Source: Flavobacterium sp. J49 | GTDB taxonomy: Bacteria > Bacteroidota > Bacteroidia > Flavobacteriales > Flavobacteriaceae | Assembly (NCBI RefSeq): GCF_011742145.1 | Contig: NZ_JAAQQU010000085.1 | Span: 1 to 43,992 of the forward strand | Reading direction: 5' to 3' | Length of the DNA: 43,992 bases | Program-made: the position numbers and the translations under genes | Shown here: positions 32,196 to 40,685 of the stretch, piece by piece | Layout of the letters: the number at the start of each line of letters is the position of its first letter | Numbering within the stretch: position 1 is the stretch's first letter | The notes under the pieces: generated by a model | Seen by the model: only the letters and a program-made list of their open reading frames with translations | Database searches by the model: none | Told to the model about the DNA's origin: nothing

Positions 32196-34667
32196 ATGCT
32201 AGACGTAAAAGATTTTACTTTTTTTGACAAACAAAGCAGCTTTGATTTTAAAGGATTTTTAATCAAAACCATCAGTTATTGGAAATGGTTTGTTATAGGT
32301 TTAATCATTGCTTTTTCTATTGCGCATCAAGTCAATGTCAGAAAGCAAAAAATTTATGGAATTGAAACGACCATTGCTGTAAAAGAGGAAAACAACCCTT
32401 TCTTTACTTCCAATACGAGTTTAGTCTTCAATTGGGGCGGTACTTCTGATAAGGTTCAGATGATTTCAACAACCTTAAAATCAAGATCGCACAACGAATT
32501 AGTAGTAGATCGGTTGAACTTTTACATCGATTATTTGAAACAAACAAAATATTTTTTGCAGGATGTTTACGGAGAAGTACCTTTCAAAGTAACCATCGAT
32601 AAGTCGAAAAACCAATTATTAGACCAATTCGTGAAGGTCAAAATGATTACCAAAGATAAGTATCAGGTGACCATTCCTTTCCAAGGCAATCAAGCAGAAG
32701 TAATTCGCTATGCCGGTAATATAAAATCAGTTGTCAATGTGCCCAATGGTGAGTTCAAAAGGGTTTACCGCATTGGGCAAGAAGTTAATCTCCCGTTTCT
32801 GAATTGGAAGTTGACCTTGTCTGAAGCTTCTTGGAAAAACTTTGAAGAAGAGATTTTGGTTCGCTTTAATTCTTTTGACAATACGGTTTCGGCTTTTAAA
32901 GGATTGAGGGTTGATTTAGACGAAAAAGCAGGTTCCATATTAAAATTGGGAATGGAAGGAACCAACAAAGCCAGAATGGTTGATTATCTCAATGCTACAG
33001 TGGATGTTTTGATTAAAAAGCAACTTGAAAATAAGAACCAATTTGCCGAAAACACCATCAACTTTATCGATGAAACCTTGATCAAAATGGAAGGACAGTT
33101 GAAAGATTCAGGTGATGAACTTAAAGATTTCAGCAAAACCAATAATATCATCGACATCGAAGAAGGCGGAACGACTTACAAAAGTCAGTTGCTTGATTAT
33201 GATGCCCAAAAAGATCAAGTAGAGCGCAAGTTGGCGTATTTAAGTTCACTAAAAAATTACTTGAAAAGCAGTGTCGATTTCTCAAAGTTACCGGCGCCAA
33301 CCGTAGCCGGTATTGAAGAACCCAATATTACCACAAATGTGGCCAAGTTGATTGCCCTGTCTATACAACGTTCCGATTTGGGGTATTCTATCAAAGGCGA
33401 TATTTACTACGAAAGAATAGACAACGAAATTCAATCGGTTAAAAAAGTACTCTTGGAAAATGCCAACTCATTGCGAAACGCTTTACAATATGACTTGGAA
33501 TTGGCCAATGAGAAAATCCGCAAAGTGGAAGGCGAAATCAGCCGACTTCCGGAAAACAAGCAAGAATGGTTAAAGTTGTCCAGAAAATATAATTTGAGTG
33601 ACAATATCTACAATACATTTTTACAAAAAAGGAGCGAAGCTTCTATCGTAAAAGCGGCCAACTTATCAGACATACAGTTTATTGATCCGGCCAAAGATGT
33701 TGGTGGCGGATTGTTGGGGCCGAAAACCAGTGTGAATTATGTTTTGGCATTTTTTGTCGGTTTGTTGGTGCCATTAGTGTTGGTATTCTTTATATTCTTT
33801 ATCAGTAATTCGATTCAGAATATTGAAGACATTTCCACATTGACCCAATTGCCGTTGATCGGAATTGTTGGGATTAAGCATTCGGAAACCAATTTGTCTG
33901 TTTTTGAAAGACCAAAATCGGCGCTGTCGGAATCCTTTAGAGCCATTCGTTCTTCGCTTCAGTTTTTATACAAAAAACAAAGTATTGAAGGAACCAAAAC
34001 CTTAATGTTGACTTCCTCTGTCAGCGGTGAAGGAAAGACGTTCTGTTCCATTAATATTGCTACGGTTTTTGCCTTGAGCGAAAAGAAAACCATCATTTTA
34101 GGATTGGATTTGAGAAAGCCTAAAATTTTTGATGATTTTAATATCCAAAATGATATTGGTGCTGTGAATTATTTAATCGGGCAAAGAAAATTAGAAGAAG
34201 TTATTCAGCATACACATATTCCATATCTAGATGTAATTACTTCCGGACCGATTCCGCCGAATCCGTCGGAGTTGATTCTTGGCGATTCTATGAAAGAAAT
34301 GATGATGGAGTTGAAGAAAAATTATGATTACATCATCTTAGACACACCACCGGTTGGATTGGTTTCAGATGCTTTGGAGTTGGCCCAATTTTGTGATGTG
34401 ACGCTGTATATTGTCCGTCAAAATTTCACCAAGAAAGAAATGTTGACACTTTTGAACAACAGAACCAAACGCGGAGAGTTGAACAATGTGAGTATTATTT
34501 TCAATGGTTATGAGAATAAAGCCAAATACGGTGTAGGTTATGGCTATGGTTACGGTTATGGCTACAGCTATGGCTATGGTTACGGAAGTGGTTACCACGA
34601 AGATGATGAGCCAACAGGCTTTTTTGCCAAATGGAAATACAGAATACTAAAAAAATTCAGGTTATGA
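32196..34667 (+). CDS. Wzc-like polysaccharide co-polymerase and tyrosine autokinase
   Basis: 823 residues. Two membrane helices (around residues 28-45 and 508-532) flank a large periplasmic Wzz-type domain with a coiled-coil part. The cytoplasmic BY-kinase domain has Walker A SSVSGEGKT (Lys614), Walker A' LGLDLRKPK and Walker B YIILDTPPVGLVSDA. The tail (about residues 773-800) is a run of ten Tyr alternating mainly with Gly, the tyrosine cluster that is autophosphorylated in this family. It controls chain length and export of the polysaccharide with the Wza-like protein. The stop overlaps the start of the next gene (ATGA), so translation is coupled. Confidence 0.94.
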   Translation: MLDVKDFTFFDKQSSFDFKGFLIKTISYWKWFVIGLIIAFSIAHQVNVRKQKIYGIETTIAVKEENNPFFTSNTSLVFNWGGTSDKVQMISTTLKSRSHNELVVDRLNFYIDYLKQTKYFLQDVYGEVPFKVTIDKSKNQLLDQFVKVKMITKDKYQVTIPFQGNQAEVIRYAGNIKSVVNVPNGEFKRVYRIGQEVNLPFLNWKLTLSEASWKNFEEEILVRFNSFDNTVSAFKGLRVDLDEKAGSILKLGMEGTNKARMVDYLNATVDVLIKKQLENKNQFAENTINFIDETLIKMEGQLKDSGDELKDFSKTNNIIDIEEGGTTYKSQLLDYDAQKDQVERKLAYLSSLKNYLKSSVDFSKLPAPTVAGIEEPNITTNVAKLIALSIQRSDLGYSIKGDIYYERIDNEIQSVKKVLLENANSLRNALQYDLELANEKIRKVEGEISRLPENKQEWLKLSRKYNLSDNIYNTFLQKRSEASIVKAANLSDIQFIDPAKDVGGGLLGPKTSVNYVLAFFVGLLVPLVLVFFIFFISNSIQNIEDISTLTQLPLIGIVGIKHSETNLSVFERPKSALSESFRAIRSSLQFLYKKQSIEGTKTLMLTSSVSGEGKTFCSINIATVFALSEKKTIILGLDLRKPKIFDDFNIQNDIGAVNYLIGQRKLEEVIQHTHIPYLDVITSGPIPPNPSELILGDSMKEMMMELKKNYDYIILDTPPVGLVSDALELAQFCDVTLYIVRQNFTKKEMLTLLNNRTKRGELNNVSIIFNGYENKAKYGVGYGYGYGYGYSYGYGYGSGYHEDDEPTGFFAKWKYRILKKFRL

Positions 34668-35650
34668 CAATGGATTCAAAAGCCATATTGATAACCGGAG
34701 GTGCCGGATTTATAGGTTCTAACCTTTGTGAGTATTTCTTAGGGAAAGGTCATAAAGTAACTTGTTTGGACAATTTTGCCACCGGTCACCGACACAATAT
34801 TGCCGGGTTTTTAAACCACCCGAATTTTAAGTTGATAGAAGGCGATATTCGCAATTTGGAAACTTGTCAAGAAGCGGTAAAGCATATTGATTATGTTTTG
34901 CACCAAGCAGCTTTGGGTTCGGTACCGCGTTCTATTAATGATCCGATTACGAGCAATGAAGTAAATGTTTCCGGATTTTTAAATATGTTGGTTGCCTGCA
35001 GAGATGCCGGTGTAAAGCGTTTTATTTATGCTGCGAGTTCTTCTACCTACGGCGATTCAGAGAGTTTGCCCAAAGTGGAAGACAAGATAGGAAAGCCGCT
35101 TTCTCCTTATGCCATCACCAAATATGTAAACGAATTATACGCGGAGATTTTTAGCAAAACTTACGGATTGGAAACCATAGGGCTGCGCTATTTTAACGTT
35201 TACGGAAGAAGACAAGATCCTAATGGTGCTTATGCAGCAGTCATACCGAAGTTTGTGATGCAATTGATGGCACATGAAAGTCCGGTAGTGAATGGTGACG
35301 GAAACTATTCCAGAGATTTTACTTATATTGACAATGTGATTCAAATGAATGAATTGGCGATGTCGACTCAGAATAAAGAGGCGGTGAATACCGTTTACAA
35401 TACCGCGTTTGGAGACCGAACGACCTTGAATAATATGTTGCATTATCTCAAGTTGTATTTGTCGGAATTTGATCAAAGTATTGCTGAAGTTCCTGTGGTT
35501 TACGGTCCCAATAGGGTTGGAGATATTCCTCACTCTTTGGCAAGCATAGACAAGGCTAAGCAACTGTTGCATTACCACCCGAAGTTTTCTTTTCAAGAAG
35601 GCTTGAAAGAAGCAGTGGCGTGGTATTGGAATAATTTAAAAAAAGACTAA
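34664..35650 (+). CDS. NAD-dependent UDP-sugar 4-epimerase (WbpP/TviC-like)
   Basis: 328 residues, extended SDR fold. The NAD site is ILITGGAGFIGSNLCEYF; CLDNFATGHRHNI resembles WbpP/TviC-type UDP-GlcNAc(A) 4-epimerases. The catalytic parts are SSSTYGD, Tyr149 and Lys153 in SPYAITKYVNELY. Later blocks are LRYFNVYGRRQDPNGAYAAV and NGDGNYSRDFTYIDNV. It probably interconverts UDP-GlcNAc and UDP-GalNAc or their uronic acids. Together with the TviB-like dehydrogenase two genes downstream this gives a route to UDP-GalNAcA (inference). The ATG at 34664 overlaps the wzc stop; 34670 is a possible alternative. Confidence 0.88.
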   Translation: MTMDSKAILITGGAGFIGSNLCEYFLGKGHKVTCLDNFATGHRHNIAGFLNHPNFKLIEGDIRNLETCQEAVKHIDYVLHQAALGSVPRSINDPITSNEVNVSGFLNMLVACRDAGVKRFIYAASSSTYGDSESLPKVEDKIGKPLSPYAITKYVNELYAEIFSKTYGLETIGLRYFNVYGRRQDPNGAYAAVIPKFVMQLMAHESPVVNGDGNYSRDFTYIDNVIQMNELAMSTQNKEAVNTVYNTAFGDRTTLNNMLHYLKLYLSEFDQSIAEVPVVYGPNRVGDIPHSLASIDKAKQLLHYHPKFSFQEGLKEAVAWYWNNLKKD

Positions 35651-35665
35651 AAATTACTACTAATA

Positions 35666-37057
35666 ATGAAAATAACTAATATTTGTTGTATCGGCGCAGG
35701 CTATGTTGGAGGTCCGACTATGGCTGTTATTGCCGAAAAATGTCCCCACATAAAAATTACTGTTGTCGATTTAAATGAGTCCAGAATAGCCGCTTGGAAT
35801 GCGGATGACGTGAATAACATTCCAATCTACGAACCGGGATTGAATGAAATTGTGGCCAATACCAGAAACAAAAATTTGTTTTTTTCTACCGATGTTGATA
35901 AAGCCATTGATGAAGCCGAATTGATTTTTATATCCGTAAATACTCCCACCAAAACTTATGGTACCGGAAAGGGTATGGCAGCCGATTTAAAGCACATTGA
36001 ACTTTGTGCCCGTCAAATTGCTAAAGTGGCCAAAAATGACAAAATTATAGTAGAGAAATCTACGTTGCCGGTTAGAACTGCAGAAGCTTTAAAAAGCATA
36101 CTGGACAACACCGGAAACGGAGTGCAATTTCAAATATTGTCTAATCCCGAATTCTTGGCAGAAGGTACAGCAGTTCAGGATTTGTTGAATCCGGATAGGG
36201 TTTTAATTGGAGGTGAAACATCGCCTGAAGGACAAAAAGCGATTGACTCATTGGTTGAGGTTTATGCCAATTGGGTACCTAAAGAGCGCATTTTGAAAAC
36301 CAATGTTTGGTCTTCAGAATTGTCTAAGTTAACTGCTAATGCGTTTTTGGCGCAAAGGGTTTCCTCTATCAATGCAATGTCGGAATTGTGTGAAAAAACA
36401 GAAGCCAACATCAATGAAGTGGCCAAAGCCATTGGAATGGACAGCCGAATTGGCTCTAAATTCTTAAAGGCTTCAGTTGGTTTCGGAGGTTCTTGTTTTC
36501 AAAAAGACATATTGAATTTGGTTTATATTTCCAAAGCTTTTGGTTTGAATGAAGTAGCCGATTATTGGGAACAAGTAATCATCATGAATGACCACCAAAA
36601 AAGAAGATTTTCCAGAAATATAGTGCAAACCTTATACAACACAGTTTCGGGCAAAAAGATTGCTTTCTTGGGTTGGGCTTTCAAAAAAGACACCAATGAT
36701 ACCAGAGAATCAGCCGCTATTTACGTAGCCGATGATTTGATTAATGAGCAAGCCAATATTGCTTTGTATGATCCTAAAGTAAAGCACCATCAAGTGTTGT
36801 CTGATTTGGATTATTTAGAAACCAGAAAGCCGGCCGAAAACGAGAAGCGAATCAGTACTTTTGACAATCCGTATGCGGCTTGTGAAAATGCGCATGCAGT
36901 GGCTATCTTGACCGAATGGGATGAGTTTAATACCTACGATTGGGAAAAAATTTATGACAGTATGTTGAAGCCCGCTTTTGTCTTTGACGGCAGGAATCTT
37001 TTGGATGGCGAAAAAATGAAAGCCATAGGGTTTGTATATCAGTCTATTGGCAGTTAG
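35666..37057 (+). CDS. UDP-glucose 6-dehydrogenase, long (animal-like) form
   Basis: 463 residues. The NAD site is [52 protein letters not shown] and [13 protein letters not shown] follow. The catalytic Cys277 in [15 protein letters not shown] nearly matches Cys276 of human UGDH. C-terminal blocks are [19 protein letters not shown] and [16 protein letters not shown]. It oxidises UDP-glucose to UDP-glucuronate with two NAD+. Sequence blocks and length resemble the eukaryotic-type enzyme more than the short bacterial Ugd. It lies 15 nt after the epimerase gene in the same operon. Confidence 0.93.
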   Translation: MKITNICCIGAGYVGGPTMAVIAEKCPHIKITVVDLNESRIAAWNADDVNNIPIYEPGLNEIVANTRNKNLFFSTDVDKAIDEAELIFISVNTPTKTYGTGKGMAADLKHIELCARQIAKVAKNDKIIVEKSTLPVRTAEALKSILDNTGNGVQFQILSNPEFLAEGTAVQDLLNPDRVLIGGETSPEGQKAIDSLVEVYANWVPKERILKTNVWSSELSKLTANAFLAQRVSSINAMSELCEKTEANINEVAKAIGMDSRIGSKFLKASVGFGGSCFQKDILNLVYISKAFGLNEVADYWEQVIIMNDHQKRRFSRNIVQTLYNTVSGKKIAFLGWAFKKDTNDTRESAAIYVADDLINEQANIALYDPKVKHHQVLSDLDYLETRKPAENEKRISTFDNPYAACENAHAVAILTEWDEFNTYDWEKIYDSMLKPAFVFDGRNLLDGEKMKAIGFVYQSIGS

Positions 37058-37103
37058 TAAGATTGCTGGTTTTTTTAAAACAAAAGATAAATAAATAATC
37101 ATA

Positions 37104-38381
37104 ATGAATATTAAAATTGCAATTATTGGATTAGGATATGTGGGTTTGCCTTTAGCAAGATTATTTGCTACAAAATATCCTGTCGTAGGTTTTGACATCA
37201 ATCAAGATAGAATTAATGAGTTGAACTCCGGTTTGGATTCAACCCTTGAGATTGATGAAGCCACTTTGAATGCAGTACTCACCACCTCAAATAACCTAAC
37301 TAAAGGATTATTTTGCAGTAGTTCAATTGAGGACATTAAAGATTGCAATTATTATGTTGTTACCGTGCCAACGCCTGTAGATAAAAACAATCGCCCTGAT
37401 TTAACTCCGCTTTATAAATCAAGTGAAACGGTTGGTAAAGTATTGAAAGTCGGAGATATTGTCATTTATGAATCAACTGTTTATCCCGGTGTTACTGAGG
37501 AAGAATGTATCCCGGTTTTGGAAAAGGTAAGTGGCTTACAATTCAATGTTGACTTTTTTGCCGGGTATTCTCCGGAAAGGATTAATCCGGGAGACAAGGA
37601 GCATACCGTTGAAAAAATATTAAAAGTGACTTCGGGTTCTACTCCTGAAATAGGTGAAAAAGTCAATGATTTATACAAATCTGTGATTACTGCCGGAACG
37701 CATTTGGCACCCTCCATAAAAGTAGCCGAAGCCGCGAAAGTTATCGAAAATTCACAGCGAGACATCAATATTGCTTTTGTGAATGAATTGGCTAAAATTT
37801 TTAATTTATTAGAAATCGATACCCATGCGGTTTTGGAAGCTGCCGGAACCAAATGGAATTTTTTACCGTTCAAACCCGGATTGGTAGGTGGACACTGTAT
37901 AGGGGTTGATCCTTATTATTTGGCCCAAAAAGCTCAAGAGAAAGGGTACCATCCCGAAATTATTTTGGCCGGAAGAAGGTTGAATGACAGTATGGGGGAA
38001 TATGTGGCCTCACAAGTAGTTAAGCTAATGATTAAAAAAGGAGTCACTATCAATAAAGCTAAATTACTGATGTTGGGCATCACTTTTAAAGAAAACTGTC
38101 CCGATGTGCGCAATACCAAAATTGTAGATGTAGTTCATGCTTTAGAAGATTACGGGATTGACATTACGATTTATGATCCTTGGGCCAAACCGTCCGAAGT
38201 CAAGCACGAATACCAATTGACCACGACAGCCGAATTACCAAGTGATACTTACGATGCCATAGTTTTGGGCGTGGCTCACAAAGAATTCACCACCATTGAT
38301 TTGTCAAAACTAAAAAAGACAAACGGTGTTTTGTTTGATGTTAAGGGTGTTTTGAATGAAAAGGCAGATGGTAGACTTTAG
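37104..38381 (+). CDS. Nucleotide sugar dehydrogenase, TviB/WbpO-like (UDP-HexNAc 6-dehydrogenase)
   Basis: 425 residues. NAD site IAIIGLGYVGLPLARLFATK; substrate and catalytic motifs VVTVPTPVDKNNRPDLTPLY, YESTVYPGVTEEECIPVL, GYSPERINPGDKEHT, Cys265 in PGLVGGHCIGVDPYYLAQKA and GITFKENCPDVRNTK. These are characteristic of the TviB/WbpO/WbpA branch that oxidises UDP-N-acetylhexosamine to the uronic acid, distinct from the UDP-glucose enzyme just upstream. With the WbpP/TviC-like epimerase it would make UDP-GalNAcA. Gap to the previous gene is 46 nt. Confidence 0.92.
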   Translation: MNIKIAIIGLGYVGLPLARLFATKYPVVGFDINQDRINELNSGLDSTLEIDEATLNAVLTTSNNLTKGLFCSSSIEDIKDCNYYVVTVPTPVDKNNRPDLTPLYKSSETVGKVLKVGDIVIYESTVYPGVTEEECIPVLEKVSGLQFNVDFFAGYSPERINPGDKEHTVEKILKVTSGSTPEIGEKVNDLYKSVITAGTHLAPSIKVAEAAKVIENSQRDINIAFVNELAKIFNLLEIDTHAVLEAAGTKWNFLPFKPGLVGGHCIGVDPYYLAQKAQEKGYHPEIILAGRRLNDSMGEYVASQVVKLMIKKGVTINKAKLLMLGITFKENCPDVRNTKIVDVVHALEDYGIDITIYDPWAKPSEVKHEYQLTTTAELPSDTYDAIVLGVAHKEFTTIDLSKLKKTNGVLFDVKGVLNEKADGRL

Positions 38382-38482
38382 TGTTCAGTTACTTTACGGA
38401 GTAAGTTTTCAACATGAAGAAGTTAAGAGAGTTAAGGGTTTTATAAAGGTTTAATAGCCTTAATATAATATATTTAAGAGAG

Positions 38483-39529
38483 ATGAAAAAGATTCTAATA
38501 ACCGGTGGTGCGGGTTTTATAGGTTCTCATGTGGTTCGTCGTTTTGTGACGAATTATCCGGAGTATCAAATTTTTAATTTAGATGCTTTGACTTATGCCG
38601 GAAATCTTGAAAACATTGCCGATATTGAACATTCTCCCAATTACACTTTTATCAAGGGTGATATTGTTGAGGCCGATTTTATCCATGATTTGTTTCAAAA
38701 TTACCAATTTGACGGTGTTATTCATTTGGCTGCAGAATCCCATGTAGACCGTTCTATTACCGATCCGTTGGCTTTTGTAAAAACCAATGTATTTGGCACA
38801 ATGAATCTGCTCAATGCCGCGAAAACCATTTGGAAAGATCATTTTGAAGGCAAAAGATTTTACCATGTAAGCACCGATGAGGTTTACGGGAGTTTAGGAG
38901 CCACTGGCTTGTTTACAGAAACCACACCTTACGACCCGAATTCGCCTTATTCCGCTTCAAAAGCCAGTTCGGACCATTTTGTTCGTGCCTATGGTGAAAC
39001 TTACGGATTGCCTTATGTGATCACCAATTGTTCTAACAATTACGGACCCAATCATTTTCCGGAGAAGTTGATTCCGCTATTTATTAATAACATTATTCAC
39101 AACAAACCCCTTCCGGTTTACGGTGATGGCAATTATACGCGAGATTGGTTGTTTGTGATAGACCATGCGATTGCTATTGATTTGGTTTTTCATCAAGGAA
39201 AGAACCATGAAACCTATAATATCGGCGGTTTTAATGAGTGGAAAAATATTGATTTGGTCAAATTACTTTGCCAAAAGATGGATGTCAAATTAAATAGGGT
39301 TTCGGGTACTTCTGAAAAGTTGATTACTTATGTAAAAGACAGACCCGGACACGATTTGAGATATGCTATTGATGCTTCTAAAATCAATACTGAATTGGGT
39401 TGGAGACCTTCTGTTACTTTTGAAGAAGGTTTGGAAAAAACCATTGATTGGTTTTTGGCCAATGAAGAATGGTTGGAAAATGTTACTTCCGGTGAATATG
39501 CTAAATATTACGAGAAGCAGTATTCCTAG
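38483..39529 (+). CDS. rfbB: dTDP-glucose 4,6-dehydratase
   Basis: 348 residues. NAD site ILITGGAGFIGSHVVRRF; family blocks NLDALTYAGNLENI, HLAAESHVDRSI, HVSTDEVYGSLG with the catalytic Asp-Glu, Tyr156/Lys160 in SPYSASKASSDHFVRA, TNCSNNYGPNHFPEKLIP, and VYGDGNYTRDWLFVIDHA. It converts dTDP-glucose to dTDP-4-keto-6-deoxyglucose, the precursor of rhamnose and other deoxysugars. The partner genes (rfbA, rfbC, rfbD) are not in the window. It is the last gene of the polysaccharide cluster here, 101 nt after the dehydrogenase gene. Confidence 0.95.
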   Translation: MKKILITGGAGFIGSHVVRRFVTNYPEYQIFNLDALTYAGNLENIADIEHSPNYTFIKGDIVEADFIHDLFQNYQFDGVIHLAAESHVDRSITDPLAFVKTNVFGTMNLLNAAKTIWKDHFEGKRFYHVSTDEVYGSLGATGLFTETTPYDPNSPYSASKASSDHFVRAYGETYGLPYVITNCSNNYGPNHFPEKLIPLFINNIIHNKPLPVYGDGNYTRDWLFVIDHAIAIDLVFHQGKNHETYNIGGFNEWKNIDLVKLLCQKMDVKLNRVSGTSEKLITYVKDRPGHDLRYAIDASKINTELGWRPSVTFEEGLEKTIDWFLANEEWLENVTSGEYAKYYEKQYS

Positions 39530-39560
39530 GATACTTTTTCGTTTTAGTTGTAGATTGGCG

Positions 39561-40313
39561 TCATTTTGACCAGATGATGGTTACAGTATTGTTACTTCTT
39601 TTTAGTTCTTTTGTTTTTTTTCGCTCTTGGGTTGAAAAACCTATAAATAAGTATAGCAGTTGTAAATGATTACTGGGAGGAATGCTTGTTTGCAGCTGTA
39701 GGTTGGTAGTTGCTTCCTCTTTTTGTAAAATAATTTCTTCGCTGAAATGTGTCGTGAATTTACTTTCTGTGTAATTCCAATTTGAGCGGGCAATGGCCAG
39801 GTGGACTTGTTGTGCATTTTCGGGCCAATCAATACTTGTTTTCGGGTTAAAATTATTGATGGTTAATAGGCTTGTAGTTTCTTCCCATGACCAAGCAGCT
39901 TTTAATACGTTGTTTAGCGGTCTTAGTTTATTTCCTTCGAATCCTTCAAAATATTTATTTGTATCCGGTGATAGTAAGCCATTTTCCAGAGTCCTTTCTC
40001 CATGTTGGTTTGTGGCATCTTCTTCTATAATTTCAAACATTAATTTATTCGCGCGTCCTGCAAAGCTACCATCTTTCGCTCTGTTGAAAAAATGATAGGC
40101 TGTAGCTCTAAAGCCTTGTGCATATTTTACTGCTCGGCCAAACTCTTTACTGTGTTTTTTTACTTTTTCGAAAATAGGATTTCTTTTGAACTCTTCACTG
40201 CTTACGCCTGTTTTACCTTTTTCTCTAACCCGATTTACTTTGTTTTGGTCAATATAGAAATTTAGTTCATCAATAGTTCCCGTTATTTTGAAAGGGGCTA
40301 TTACTCTTGCCAT
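39561..40313 (-). CDS. Uncharacterised conserved protein (MARVIAPFKITGT family)
   Basis: 250 residues. The N-terminus MARVIAPFKITGTIDELNFY is basic and soluble, with no signal peptide or membrane segment. The middle has NRVREKGKTGVSSEEFKRNP, FGRAVKYAQGFRA and FAGRANKLMFEIIEED. From memory, similar N-termini occur in uncharacterised Flavobacteriaceae proteins; no function is known to me. The C-terminal part is Thr/Gln/Ser-rich and may vary. The frame can be extended to 40409, but a -7 box at 40350-40343 favours the ATG at 40313. It is convergent with rfbB and divergent from the giant gene at 40686. Confidence 0.7.
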   Translation of the reverse strand: MARVIAPFKITGTIDELNFYIDQNKVNRVREKGKTGVSSEEFKRNPIFEKVKKHSKEFGRAVKYAQGFRATAYHFFNRAKDGSFAGRANKLMFEIIEEDATNQHGERTLENGLLSPDTNKYFEGFEGNKLRPLNNVLKAAWSWEETTSLLTINNFNPKTSIDWPENAQQVHLAIARSNWNYTESKFTTHFSEEIILQKEEATTNLQLQTSIPPSNHLQLLYLFIGFSTQERKKTKELKRSNNTVTIIWSK

Positions 40314-40342
40314 ATCTGATTTTGTTTTTATGGTTTTACTTA

Positions 40343-40350
40343 CAAATTTA
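40343..40350 (-). promoter_or_regulatory. -7 box of the uncharacterised minus-strand gene
   Basis: Minus-strand TAAATTTG (40350-40343) fits TAnnTTTG and lies 29 nt before the ATG at 40313, inside the longer open frame. Confidence 0.45.
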
Positions 40351-40514
40351 TAAAAATATATTTGCAGTTGTTTAATGTCTGCAGCTGATTGTTGATTTTT
40401 ATTTGGCAAACTCCGTTATGGTTACTACAATTGCCAATTGTTTACTTGTTAATTTTGTCAGGTGTTTTTTTTATAAAACACAGTATATTAACTAAAAATC
40501 AATAATTTATTAAC

Positions 40515-40530
40515 ACGAAAACGTTTTCGT
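40515..40530. promoter_or_regulatory. Perfect 16-bp palindrome, LacI-family operator-like
   Basis: ACGAAAACGTTTTCGT is fully self-complementary with a central CG, as in LacI/PurR-type operators. It lies about 155 nt upstream of the giant T9SS-like gene and about 165 nt upstream of the -7 box of the divergent gene. It is related to 19351-19366 (14 of 16). Confidence 0.45.
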
Positions 40531-40685
40531 TTGTGTAGCAGTTTTTTCTTTTGTAATTTGGATTGGTTAATTTGGTAGTTTTAAACACCCCTATTCTACT
40601 AAATTCAATTTGATCAATATTGGCTTAATGCAAATTGGCTAGGTGTTATTGTTTTTTACTATAACTATTTTAAAAAATTATTTTT

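Larger units (their letters stand above)
40314..40685. other. 370-nt AT-rich divergent intergenic region
   Basis: No gene is supported between the divergent starts at 40313 and 40686. It contains a minus-strand -7 box (40343-40350), a perfect 16-bp palindrome (40515-40530), and AT-rich sequence up to the giant gene. No exact TAnnTTTG box was found for the plus-strand gene. Confidence 0.6.
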
